Positions 9,559 through 17,813 of a DNA stretch of 54,622 bases are shown here, in pieces (position 1 is the first letter of the stretch; every line of letters begins with the position of its first letter). The stretch comes from Planctomycetota bacterium. Its GTDB lineage: Bacteria; Planctomycetota; Planctomycetia; Pirellulales; Pirellulaceae. The DNA lies in NCBI GenBank assembly GCA_014381825.1, contig JACNKX010000060.1, positions 1 through 54,622 of the forward strand. The letters run 5' to 3'. The notes beneath the pieces are model-generated. The model was not told the origin of the DNA, searched no databases, and worked only from the letters and a program-made list of their open reading frames with translations. A program made the translations under genes and the position numbers.

Positions 9559-9597
9559 ACTTTCGGGATGAGCAAAGCACTTTCGGGATGAGCAAAG
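9559..9597. repeat. 20-bp tandem duplication upstream of adk
   Basis: The unit ACTTTCGGGATGAGCAAAGC (9559-9578) is followed at once by a second copy that lacks only the last base (9579-9597). It lies in the 260-bp gap between the DUF1501 gene and adk, 50 bp before the adk start. No gene is seen in that gap. Confidence 0.9.
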
Positions 9598-9648
9598 TGA
9601 TGGGACGTTGCTTCTGTTGAATCGCGAGACAAGAAGGGTGAGGGAGTC

Positions 9649-10281
9649 ATGCACAAGTACGTGATCATGGGTGTGCAGGGGTGTGGCAAAGGAACGCAGG
9701 CCCGGATGCTCCAGGAAACTCTGGATTTGGTGCATATCAGCGTGGGCGACATATTTCGTTGGCACGTTCAAAATCACACCAAACTGGGTGCCCAGGTCAA
9801 GCGGATTGTTGCTTCCGGTAACCTGGTCGACGATGTCGTTGTGGAAGGCATCGTCAGTCGACGTCTTGAGGAGCATGATTGGAACTACGGTTTCATTCTG
9901 GATGGCTTCCCGCGCAGCGATTCGCAGGCTCAATTCTTCCTTGAGAGTTACGACATCGACGCGGTGATTCACATTCATATGCCCGACGAAGTGGTTCACA
10001 ATCGTGTCTTGTCGCGCCGGCTTTGTAGCGAATGTGGCTTGGACTATAACCTGATCTCGCATCGCCCAAAGTTGGAGAACGTGTGCGATGTCTGCGGAGG
10101 ACCGCTCATCACGCGCGCGGACGACGCAATCGAAGCCTTGGCCGACCGACTGCGAGACTACCACGCCAAGACCGAGCCGGTTTTGGACCTCTTCCGACAA
10201 AAGGAATTGGTGCTAGACATCGACGGAACGCGGCAGCCGGAAGAGATTCAAACGGAGATTCGTTCGCGACTGAGAATTTGA
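9649..10281 (+). CDS. adk: Adenylate kinase
   Basis: The 210-aa protein catalyses ATP + AMP = 2 ADP in the cytoplasm. The P-loop GVQGCGKGT is at residues 8-16, the NMP-binding GDIFR segment follows, and ILDGFPRS is the conserved adenylate-kinase signature. The lid carries CSEC and CDVC pairs, the four-cysteine zinc-binding type, and RADD and LADRL follow as expected. Length is normal for a long-lid form. GGAG is not obvious upstream, but the ATG at 9649 begins exactly where the beta-1 strand should. It stands alone, with about 250 bp on each side. The second residue of the P-loop is Val-Gln instead of the common Pro-Pro/Ala-Pro. A second adk elsewhere is possible. Confidence 0.93.
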   Translation: MHKYVIMGVQGCGKGTQARMLQETLDLVHISVGDIFRWHVQNHTKLGAQVKRIVASGNLVDDVVVEGIVSRRLEEHDWNYGFILDGFPRSDSQAQFFLESYDIDAVIHIHMPDEVVHNRVLSRRLCSECGLDYNLISHRPKLENVCDVCGGPLITRADDAIEALADRLRDYHAKTEPVLDLFRQKELVLDIDGTRQPEEIQTEIRSRLRI

Positions 10282-10534
10282 AGGAAGCTCCTCTCCCTAG
10301 CACGATCCGCAGCCCCACCTAAACGGACCTGTTCGCCAGTTTTCTGCGCTGGCTGGCTGCGTGTTTCTGCCAAACGAGTCCGTCAAGATGTGAGTCTGCG
10401 ACGGATACTGCGACTTTGCGGCGCAGCTTGATTTCCGATTCCGTGTCACGTAAGCTGACGGGTTCCGGATATACCTACAAGTCTCTGTCGAGTACTTACA
10501 CACCATCGCTGTGAGAATCCAATCCAGGAGTTGA

Positions 10535-11392
10535 ATGCCAATGTTCGTTAAGGTCGAAAAAGATTATGAAGAGATGTCTCAACGCGGTGCCGAGATCGTG
10601 GCGGAAGTCGTACGACAGAAACCCAACGCTGTTTTGGGGTTGGCAACCGGCTCGACGCCCGAAGGCCTCTACAAGTGCTTGATCGACCTTGCTCGCAAGC
10701 AAAACCTCGACTTTAGTCAAGTGACAACGTTCAACTTGGATGAATACGAAGGCCTCCCTGCCGGACATCCGCAAAGCTATCATGCTTTCATGTGGGAGCA
10801 CCTCTTTGAAGGCTTGGGCTTGCGAGAGGAACAGACTAATTTGTTGAGCGGCATCGCTGGCGATTTGGCGAGTGAATGTGTCGAGTATGAGGAGAAGATT
10901 CGACGGGCCGGTGGCATCGATATCCAGGTACTGGGAATCGGCGGTGACGGACATATTGCGTTTTGCGAGCCCGGATCTTCCTTGGCGGGACGTACCAGCG
11001 TCGTGGCGCTACACCCGCAGACCATCTCCGACAACGCCAGGTTCTTTGAAACTGAGAGAGAGGTGCCGCGTCGAGCACTCTCGATGGGAATTGGCACGAT
11101 TTCAGAAGCCCGTACCTGCTTGATTTTGGCGAAAGGCGAGGGAAAGGCCGATCCTTGGTCGGGTATGATCGAAGGACCCGTCACCTCGCAGTGCCCAGCG
11201 TCTGCCTTGCAACTGCATCCGTGGACGATTGCAATTTCGGATACCGACGCTGCCTCGAAGTTGAAAAACCTTGAATACTATCAACACGTCGCTCGCGAAC
11301 GTGCCGACCAACCGGTTCTCCCGCCTTGGATCGTGCGGCCCGAACTAGATCCGCGACGGCAAGCAGAGCGGGCGATTGACACAAACGCGTAG
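10535..11392 (+). CDS. nagB: Glucosamine-6-phosphate deaminase
   Basis: The 285-aa protein converts glucosamine-6-phosphate to fructose-6-phosphate and ammonia. Family motifs are all present: GLATGSTPEGLY near residue 33-44 (phosphate binding), FNLDEYEG (catalytic Asp), GIGGDGHIAF, EPGSSL and SMGIGTI. The usual Asn in GHIAFNEP is Cys here, a change close to the active site. Length is slightly above the usual 260-270. AGGAG lies about 8 bases before the ATG. The gene is followed by a 20-bp perfect hairpin and a GlmU-like gene, placing amino-sugar breakdown next to amino-sugar nucleotide synthesis. No NagA or PTS components are nearby. Confidence 0.9.
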   Translation: MPMFVKVEKDYEEMSQRGAEIVAEVVRQKPNAVLGLATGSTPEGLYKCLIDLARKQNLDFSQVTTFNLDEYEGLPAGHPQSYHAFMWEHLFEGLGLREEQTNLLSGIAGDLASECVEYEEKIRRAGGIDIQVLGIGGDGHIAFCEPGSSLAGRTSVVALHPQTISDNARFFETEREVPRRALSMGIGTISEARTCLILAKGEGKADPWSGMIEGPVTSQCPASALQLHPWTIAISDTDAASKLKNLEYYQHVARERADQPVLPPWIVRPELDPRRQAERAIDTNA

Positions 11393-11407
11393 CAATTAGA
11401 TGAAGCA

Positions 11408-11458
11408 GGATGGATTTCCAATCCGTCGGGCACGCGTGGACGGATTGGAAATCCATCC
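11408..11458. repeat. Perfect 20-bp inverted repeat between nagB and the GlmU-like gene
   Basis: Arms 11408-11427 (GGATGGATTTCCAATCCGTC) and 11439-11458 are exact reverse complements around an 11-nt loop. It starts 16 bp after the nagB stop. There is no U-tract, so it is either a transcript-end/processing hairpin or a dispersed palindromic repeat. I recall the same GGATTTCCAATCC core in spurious small ORFs of planctomycete genomes. Confidence 0.9.
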
Positions 11459-11514
11459 GACAAAGAAAAAGCGGCATGGCGGCCGGTAGGACTCACACAT
11501 CCTGGAGTTGCCAT

Positions 11515-12804
11515 ATGCGGCTAGTCCTGTTCGACCGCCAAACCGAATCGCGGATCAATTTCTATCCCGTGGCCCTCTGCCGGCCAATCTGGGAGCTTCG
11601 ATGTGGGATGACATCCCTCGGTGAAAAGCTGATCGCCAAGATCGGTGCTACGGATGTCGTGGGTTTCCTTCCCGAGTACATCGCGGACGTCTATCGCGAG
11701 AGATCCGATTGGACGATCAATGACGCTGCGAGTCTCGGCGCAGAAGACTTGCTCCTCGTGAATGCCCGTGTGAAAGCGGAGAGCTTTGAAGTCGCCCCGA
11801 CGGGTCCGAGCCAAGTCGCATTCGATGATAACGGCGAGTGCCTTTTTGCACGCATCGCCAAAGAAGATCTTGGCAAGCTGGTCACGGATTCAATTGATGG
11901 CTTGATCGAATCGGCGCGCGAAGCCTTTCCACGATACGAAGGTGAAATCGCCACATGGAATTACACTTGGGATCTGATCCTCAGCAACCCGGAGCAGCTG
12001 ACGAAGGACTTCGCGGCGGCAGGTCGCAGCGGAAACGTTGGACATGTCGAAGAGCCGTTGGCGATTCGCGGCAGCCGCGACGACGTCTACATCGGGAAAG
12101 ATGCACGCGTCCATCCGATGGTGGTCATTGATGCCGAACATGGCCCGGTCTATATCGACGACGGTGCCGAGATTCATCCGTTCACGCGGATCGAAGGACC
12201 TTGCTATATCGGCAAGAAGTCGATCTTGCTGGGTGCGAAGTGCCGCGAAGGTAACTCGATTGGCCCGATGTGCCGCGTTGGTGGCGAAGTTGAAGAGTCG
12301 ATCATTCAAGGTTACTCGAACAAGTATCACGATGGATTCCTCGGCCACGCTTACGTTGGCGAATGGGTCAATCTTGGTGCGCTCACCACCAACAGCGATC
12401 TGAAGAATGATTACTCGGACGTCTCGGTGATGCTCGACGGCAAGCACGCCATCGACACGGGCTCGCGAAAAGTCGGCTCGTTGATTGGCGATCACACCAA
12501 GACATCGATCGGGACGTTATTCAACACTGGTTCGTATGTCGGTGCGATGACCTTGATTGCTGGCACGGGCAAACCGTTGCCGAAGTTTATTCCTTCGTTC
12601 GCGTGGTTCTTGGAAGGCGTCGTGACGAAAGGCTTCGGCAAACGTAAGCTGTTCGAAACGGCCAAGATCGCGATGGGCCGGCGAGACCACGAGTGGACGC
12701 CTGCTCAAGAAGCGATGTGGGAAGAAATATTTAAAATCACTGCGGAGCCGCGGATGGACGCCATTAAGAAGGGTCGCCGCGCGATGCGTGCTCAACGTTC
12801 CTAG
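11515..12804 (+). CDS. GlmU-like sugar nucleotidyltransferase/acyltransferase (left-handed beta-helix)
   Basis: The 429-aa protein resembles the alternative bacterial GlmU family (TIGR03991). It has an N-terminal nucleotidyltransferase-like domain (about 1-190) and a C-terminal hexapeptide-repeat beta-helix (about 190-400). Clear beta-helix features are HPFTRIEGPCYIG, GNSIGPMCRVGG and NLGALTTNSD, the last matching the acetyl-CoA/UDP-sugar binding turn of GlmU. The expected role is UDP-GlcNAc formation from glucosamine-1-phosphate or a related sugar. The frame is open to 11410, but the ATG at 11515 follows CTGGAG by about 9 bases and begins at the first strand. The stop is 12 bp before the ACP gene, so the two are probably co-transcribed. 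Exact substrates are not determined. Confidence 0.8.
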   Translation: MRLVLFDRQTESRINFYPVALCRPIWELRCGMTSLGEKLIAKIGATDVVGFLPEYIADVYRERSDWTINDAASLGAEDLLLVNARVKAESFEVAPTGPSQVAFDDNGECLFARIAKEDLGKLVTDSIDGLIESAREAFPRYEGEIATWNYTWDLILSNPEQLTKDFAAAGRSGNVGHVEEPLAIRGSRDDVYIGKDARVHPMVVIDAEHGPVYIDDGAEIHPFTRIEGPCYIGKKSILLGAKCREGNSIGPMCRVGGEVEESIIQGYSNKYHDGFLGHAYVGEWVNLGALTTNSDLKNDYSDVSVMLDGKHAIDTGSRKVGSLIGDHTKTSIGTLFNTGSYVGAMTLIAGTGKPLPKFIPSFAWFLEGVVTKGFGKRKLFETAKIAMGRRDHEWTPAQEAMWEEIFKITAEPRMDAIKKGRRAMRAQRS

Positions 12805-12816
12805 GAGAATGGAAGA

Positions 12817-13071
12817 ATGGCTACTGTACAAGATCGTGTCATTGAAGTGACGGCTCGCGTTTTACAACTCGACGCAGCCGATATCACACCCGATAATAAC
12901 TTCACGTCCGACCTGGGTGCCGAAAGCGTCCAATCCATCGAGTTGGTCGCCATGTTCGAGGAAGAGTTTGGGATCGAGATGGACGAAGACGGAGCGTTAG
13001 CCGTCACCACTGTCGGTTCGGCCGCCGAATTCATCGCGGGCGTCTGCAAAGAGCAAGGCGTCGAAGTGTAA
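12817..13071 (+). CDS. Acyl carrier protein
   Basis: The 84-aa acidic four-helix protein has the carrier signature LGAESVQSIELV. The Ser aligns with the phosphopantetheine site of the usual DSLD motif, which here reads ESVQ. It is therefore probably a specialised carrier and not the housekeeping fatty-acid ACP. AGGAG lies 10 bases upstream of the ATG. It sits between the GlmU-like gene (11 bp) and a DRE-TIM condensing enzyme (91 bp), with no ketosynthase or acyltransferase nearby. That context suggests it presents an acyl group to the condensing enzyme or to the beta-helix acyltransferase; this is inference. Confidence 0.88.
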   Translation: MATVQDRVIEVTARVLQLDAADITPDNNFTSDLGAESVQSIELVAMFEEEFGIEMDEDGALAVTTVGSAAEFIAGVCKEQGVEV

Positions 13072-13162
13072 CAAGCTACTGGGTGGTTGGGGGCTCGAAG
13101 ACTCGACCCCATCCACCCCGAAAAATACGCGAGTTTTAATCAAGCCGCCAAGGAGAGAAACC

Positions 13163-14575
13163 ATGTCCGTCGTTGATGCACGCAAGACCCATGAACTGGT
13201 CGACACCACTGAACCGAATTTGCTGGAAGATGTCTTCGACTACGGTCTTCCTCCCAAGATCCGTTTCGACGGACCGCTGATCGAATACATCGACGGCCAA
13301 CCTGTTGAATTTGATCCGAACTCGGCGAAGAAACGTGACATCTTCATCACCGACACGACGTTCCGCGACGGGCAGCAGGCCCGCCCGCCCTACACGATCG
13401 ACCAGATGGTCCATCTCTACGATCTGCTGGCGCAACTTGGTGGCCCACAGGGAGTGATCCGCCAAACTGAGTTCTTCCTCTACACCAAGAATGATCGCGA
13501 GACGCTGGATCGTTGTCGTGAGCTTGGCCACGAGTTCCCTGAATGCACTGGCTGGATTCGCGCGGTCAAAGGAGACTTCCGTTTGGTCAAGGAAGCTGGT
13601 TTGAAAGAGACGGGGATGCTGACCAGTTCGTCGGACTACCACATCTTCAATAAACTGAAGTTCAAAAGCCGCAAGGAGTGCATGGACTCGTATTGCGAAG
13701 TGGTCGATGCGGCGTTTGAAGCTGGCGTGCGGCCTCGTTGTCACCTGGAAGATGTGACGCGTGCCGATTGGGACGGCTTTGTGATGCCGTTTGTAGATCG
13801 GCTGATGCGGATGAGCGAACAGGTTCCCGAAGATATGGGTGTCAAGATTCGGATCTGCGACACGATGGGCTTCGGACTGCATTATCCAGGTGCCGAGTTG
13901 CCGCGCAGCGTTCCGAAGATGATTTATAAGCTGAATCAAGAATGCGGCGTGCCGAGCGATCGGCTCGAGTGGCACGGTCACAACGACTTCCACCGCACGC
14001 ATGCCAATGGAGCGACCGCGTGGTTGTACGGCTGTGACGCGTTGAACGGCACGTTGTTCGGATTCGGCGAGCGTTGCGGCAACCCGCCGGTGGAAGGCGC
14101 ATTGATCGAATACATCTCGTTGAAAGAGGACCTGTGCGGCATTCGTACGGAGCTGATTACCGAGATCGCGAACTACATGCGTTCGATCGATTTTCCGATC
14201 GCCGACAACTACCCACTGGTGGGCAAGCACTTCAATACGACGCGAGCTGGCATCCACGCCGGTGGCTTGCGGCAAGACGAACGGATTTACAACATCTTCG
14301 ATACGACGACGTTGTTGAATCGCCCACCGCGGGTGGCGTTGACGGATAAGAGCGGTGCTGACGGTGTTGCGCACTGGGTGAACGAATTCTTCGGACTGAA
14401 GGATGCGGATCGCATCAGCAAAATCAAGTGCCACAAGGTCGCCCGGTGGGTCATGGACCAATATGAAGTCGAGGGTCGTATGACGGCGATCAGCGACGAA
14501 GAATTGGAAGCCAAAGTCCAAGAGCTGATGCCCGAGTACTGGGAGACGCACAAAGGCAAACTCGCGGGTGTGTGA
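13163..14575 (+). CDS. DRE-TIM metallolyase, isopropylmalate/homocitrate synthase-like
   Basis: The 470-aa protein has an HMGL-like TIM barrel. The DTTFRDGQQ motif (about residue 63-71) carries the metal-binding Asp and the catalytic Arg, EWHGHND (about 267) supplies the metal histidines, and FGFGERCGNPPVE is the usual glycine-rich loop. Beyond the barrel the conserved HFNTTRAGIHAGG segment (about 355) belongs to the linker region of LeuA-like enzymes. There is no full C-terminal LeuA allosteric domain, and the N-terminal extension of about 55 residues is unusual. AGGAG precedes the ATG. Such enzymes condense acetyl-CoA with an alpha-keto acid. Having its own ACP directly upstream is not normal for leucine synthesis, so the substrate may be ACP-bound. 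It could still be a divergent LeuA. Confidence 0.8.
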   Translation: MSVVDARKTHELVDTTEPNLLEDVFDYGLPPKIRFDGPLIEYIDGQPVEFDPNSAKKRDIFITDTTFRDGQQARPPYTIDQMVHLYDLLAQLGGPQGVIRQTEFFLYTKNDRETLDRCRELGHEFPECTGWIRAVKGDFRLVKEAGLKETGMLTSSSDYHIFNKLKFKSRKECMDSYCEVVDAAFEAGVRPRCHLEDVTRADWDGFVMPFVDRLMRMSEQVPEDMGVKIRICDTMGFGLHYPGAELPRSVPKMIYKLNQECGVPSDRLEWHGHNDFHRTHANGATAWLYGCDALNGTLFGFGERCGNPPVEGALIEYISLKEDLCGIRTELITEIANYMRSIDFPIADNYPLVGKHFNTTRAGIHAGGLRQDERIYNIFDTTTLLNRPPRVALTDKSGADGVAHWVNEFFGLKDADRISKIKCHKVARWVMDQYEVEGRMTAISDEELEAKVQELMPEYWETHKGKLAGV

Positions 14576-14781
14576 GCTGAAAGCAGTACTCTCCGAGTGA
14601 TCAGCGGTACGTGCGAGTCAGATGCGCCTTATACGCTTCCGGCAAGTGTTCCGAAAGCGTCGTTTTGTGGCGAGTGTCACACCCCGCCCCGCTGTTCGTT
14701 GGTCCGGATAGGCGTCTTTAGCAAGGCACGAGTTTGTCTGAATCCTGCTGCGGACGGTCACTGGAAAACTGCCTCGCCGAT

Positions 14782-16044
14782 TTAGCGATCCGTCGGTGCT
14801 CCAATGCTGTAAAGATGTTCCGACGAGCGGATGTAGAAGCGTCCTTGTGAGACTGCCATAGACGCCAGGCACGTTTCATCGATGTTGTTGCGAGCGATTT
14901 CGTCGTACCTAGGTCCGGGGCGCAGGACTAACGTGACACCTTCCTCGGACAGAATGTAGATTTTCCCATCTGCCAATACTGGCGACGCGGAATGCACGCC
15001 GCTTAGGCGCTGCAACCAAACGATCTTGCCAGTCGAAGCCTCCACGCAATGCAAAACGTTGTCTCTAGTAATCGTGTAGAGATGGGGCTGCACATAGAGT
15101 GGCGACGCGAGTACAGGTACTCCTTTCTTCTGTTCCCAGGCGATGTGCGTATCTGTAATGTCTCCCACCCCTCCCAGACGAATGGCTCGGATCGTCGGTT
15201 CTTCGAATCCAGATGATGTGAAGATCAATCCATCGCCGAGGACGGGTGAAGGAGTCACGCCCTCACCCTGGCTGTAGATCGACCAGATTCGTTCGCCCGT
15301 GCGCGAATCGAAACCCTGCACACGGTCGCCGCCAGCGCTAACAATCTGCTCGCCCTTGTTGATAAGAATCGGGGTCACATGCCCAACGCGCGATTCGCCT
15401 CGTTTCCCCTTCCACCTTACCGTGCCGGTGGCGGCGTCCAATGACAGAACAAGCGCGTTCTTCCATGGCACTTTCCAACCGAGACGATTGTCTTCCCGGC
15501 TGCTTCCGTCGAACGGCATAACGAGTTGGCCATGAGCAAGTAAAGGGGAAGCGCCCAGCCCATGAAGGCTGAAGAATTTAACCTCTGAATTCTTCCAAAC
15601 CAACTTGCCGGAGAAGTCGACGGCAACCGCCGTGCCGTCGTAAAAGACCGCATAAACTCGCTCGCCATCGGTGACCGGCGTCGGAGTCGAATACGAGTTC
15701 TGTCTCCGTTTTGGGCCAGTGACTTGGCGGTGAACTTCGGTACTCCATGCGATGCTTCCGTCGTCTCGGTTGACGCAAATTACGCTGCACGAGGCACCCT
15801 CCTCCGTGGCTGTCGTGAGAAACACATGCTGGTTATGAACAATCGGGGACGACCAGCTATTGCCAGGAATACTCGTCTTCCAGGCGATATTGTCGGTTGC
15901 GGACCATTTGACTGGCAGATCGACCTCGCTAGAGATACCCTGACCGTTCGGCCCTCGAAACCTCGTCCAGTTCTCGGCACTGGCCAAACCACACGCGGTC
16001 ACCGAGAACGCCAAGCAAAATACAAATTGAATGTTTGCACGCAT
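14782..16044 (-). CDS. PQQ-like beta-propeller repeat protein (BamB-type)
   Basis: The 420-aa exported protein has a signal peptide (FVFCLAFSVTACGLASA) and repeated blades with the Trp-docking pattern of quinoprotein propellers, for example SSPIVHNQHVF, STPTPVTDGERVYA and ASPVLADGKIYIL. No PQQ-binding or dehydrogenase signature is visible, so it is probably a structural or binding propeller rather than an enzyme. Strong GGAGGATC stands upstream of the ATG. It is transcribed away from the sulfatase-ThuA pair across a 150-bp region. Such propeller proteins are very common in planctomycetes and their roles are mostly unknown. Confidence 0.87.
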   Translation of the reverse strand: MRANIQFVFCLAFSVTACGLASAENWTRFRGPNGQGISSEVDLPVKWSATDNIAWKTSIPGNSWSSPIVHNQHVFLTTATEEGASCSVICVNRDDGSIAWSTEVHRQVTGPKRRQNSYSTPTPVTDGERVYAVFYDGTAVAVDFSGKLVWKNSEVKFFSLHGLGASPLLAHGQLVMPFDGSSREDNRLGWKVPWKNALVLSLDAATGTVRWKGKRGESRVGHVTPILINKGEQIVSAGGDRVQGFDSRTGERIWSIYSQGEGVTPSPVLGDGLIFTSSGFEEPTIRAIRLGGVGDITDTHIAWEQKKGVPVLASPLYVQPHLYTITRDNVLHCVEASTGKIVWLQRLSGVHSASPVLADGKIYILSEEGVTLVLRPGPRYDEIARNNIDETCLASMAVSQGRFYIRSSEHLYSIGAPTDR

Positions 16045-16196
16045 CGAAGGATCCTCCAGCTATGAACGGTTACTATGCGGCGTTTATCATACATGAGATG
16101 CGAGACGATGTTCAGATACTCATTCGCACTCGGTGTAACTGCCCCTACCGCTGTCGAATAGATCCGAAATAGCCCAATACGCCGAAAGATTGACCC

Positions 16197-17813
16197 TTGA
16201 GACAATACATCACAACCATCCTTTGCCTGGCGATTTGGGAATTCAGTGCGCTGGCCTTGCAAGAACCAAACATCGTGCGATCCGCGGAACGGTCCCGCCC
16301 GAATGTCGTGTTCTTCCTAGTCGACGATTTGGGCTGGCGTGACGTCGGGTGTTACGGCAGCCGTTTTTACGAAACCCCCAACGTCGATCGACTCGCAGAA
16401 GATGGCGTTCGGTTCACTCAGGCTTATGCGGCCTGCCATGTCTGTTCTCCGACTCGGGCGAGCATCCTAACAGGGAAGTATCCCGCGCGCCTGCACCTGA
16501 CGGACTGGATTACCGGGCGACGCGATTTTTCATTTCAGCAGCTGAGTAATGTGAAGGCGCTTCAGCATCTGCCTTATAAAGAACACACGCTGGCCGAAAC
16601 GCTGCAGGCAGCAGGATACCAGACGGCGGCTATCGGAAAATGGCACTTGGGTAGCGAGCCGTCTGGTCCCCAGCGACACGGCTTCGAGCACCACCTTCCG
16701 CGGGATTGGCCCCGCGGCGCACCGAATCGGACCTATTATTCGCCGTTCAATCTGAAAGGCCTCGAAGGTCCACAGGGCGAGTATCTTACAGACCGCCTGA
16801 CCGACGAGGCCGAGAGGTTTATCGAGGCCAGCAAAGACGGGCCGTTCTTCCTCTATCTCGCACATTTCGCAGTCCACGACCCGATCCAGGGACGCGCTGA
16901 CCTCGTTAAGAAATACGAGAAGAAACTAGAGAAGACGCAGCGACCCAAAGATGCCGCCTTTGTTCTAGAGGGCAACCCGGATACGAAGCACCCGCTGTCA
17001 AAGAAAGAACTGAACACGCGCGCGACGGACGCTGACTACTCAGGCTATCGTGTCCTTCCCGCACGCACCGTCAAGATTAAACAACACCAGGATAACGTCC
17101 AATTCGCCGCCATGGTCGAAGCGATGGATGAAAGTCTGGGACGTGTGCTTGCCAAGCTCAAGGCGCTGGAGCTGGACGACAAGACGATCGTGATGTTCTT
17201 TTCCGACAATGGCGGCATGTCGGCAGCCAACTTTGGGAATCCGAAGCGAGTTGTTTCAGCAGACCAGTTGGACCGTGCCTATTCGACATCCAACCTCCCG
17301 CTACGTGGTGCCAAGGGCTGGCTTTACGAAGGCGGCATTCGCGAGCCGATGATCGTCAAGTGGCCTCGGCAGGGCCAGCGCGGAGCAGTATGCGACGTAC
17401 CGGTCATCAGCACGGACTTCTATCCCACGATCTTGGATCTGGCAGGCCTACCACTTCAGCCCAAACAACACGCCGATGGAATCAGCTTGGCACCCTTGCT
17501 GAAGGGCGAGAAGGAACTCGCAAGACAGGCGATCTATTGGCACTTTCCGCACTATAGCAATCACGGAATGCAGAGCCCTGGTGGTGCCGTCCGCGCTGGC
17601 GACTACAAGTTGCTCGAGTATTTCGAGAACAACGTGGTGCAGTTATTCAACTTGAAAGATGACATCGGCGAGCAGAACGATCTCTCCAACAAGGAGCCGA
17701 ACAAAGTCGCCGAATTGAGAACGATGCTCCACGCGTGGCGAAGAACTGTCTCCGCTCAGATGATGCCACCCAACCCGGCCTACGCCCCCGCGAAACAAGG
17801 AATGACAAAATGA
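16197..17813 (+). CDS. Sulfatase (formylglycine-dependent, type I)
   Basis: The 538-aa exported sulfatase hydrolyses sulfate esters, in this phylum usually from algal or host polysaccharides. A signal peptide covers about residues 1-22. The metal site VVFFLVDDLG, the formylglycine motif CSPTR (Cys83) and the second signature GKWHLG are all intact, so it should be matured by a formylglycine-generating enzyme. FFSDNGG and the late HFPHY segment complete the active site. The start codon is TTG at 16197, chosen because the signal peptide begins there. It overlaps the ThuA gene by four bases (ATGA), indicating translational coupling. Substrate cannot be told from sequence. Confidence 0.92.
   Translation: MRQYITTILCLAIWEFSALALQEPNIVRSAERSRPNVVFFLVDDLGWRDVGCYGSRFYETPNVDRLAEDGVRFTQAYAACHVCSPTRASILTGKYPARLHLTDWITGRRDFSFQQLSNVKALQHLPYKEHTLAETLQAAGYQTAAIGKWHLGSEPSGPQRHGFEHHLPRDWPRGAPNRTYYSPFNLKGLEGPQGEYLTDRLTDEAERFIEASKDGPFFLYLAHFAVHDPIQGRADLVKKYEKKLEKTQRPKDAAFVLEGNPDTKHPLSKKELNTRATDADYSGYRVLPARTVKIKQHQDNVQFAAMVEAMDESLGRVLAKLKALELDDKTIVMFFSDNGGMSAANFGNPKRVVSADQLDRAYSTSNLPLRGAKGWLYEGGIREPMIVKWPRQGQRGAVCDVPVISTDFYPTILDLAGLPLQPKQHADGISLAPLLKGEKELARQAIYWHFPHYSNHGMQSPGGAVRAGDYKLLEYFENNVVQLFNLKDDIGEQNDLSNKEPNKVAELRTMLHAWRRTVSAQMMPPNPAYAPAKQGMTK

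Noticed and set aside
10282-10534. glmS-type or other riboswitch before nagB
   Set aside because: No conserved ribozyme core or ligand-binding motif was seen, only a weak 5-bp hairpin near 10335-10353.
13136-14551. 471-aa frame antisense to the condensing enzyme
   Set aside because: Mirror frame of a strongly conserved gene in high-GC DNA, with no motifs and no ribosome site.
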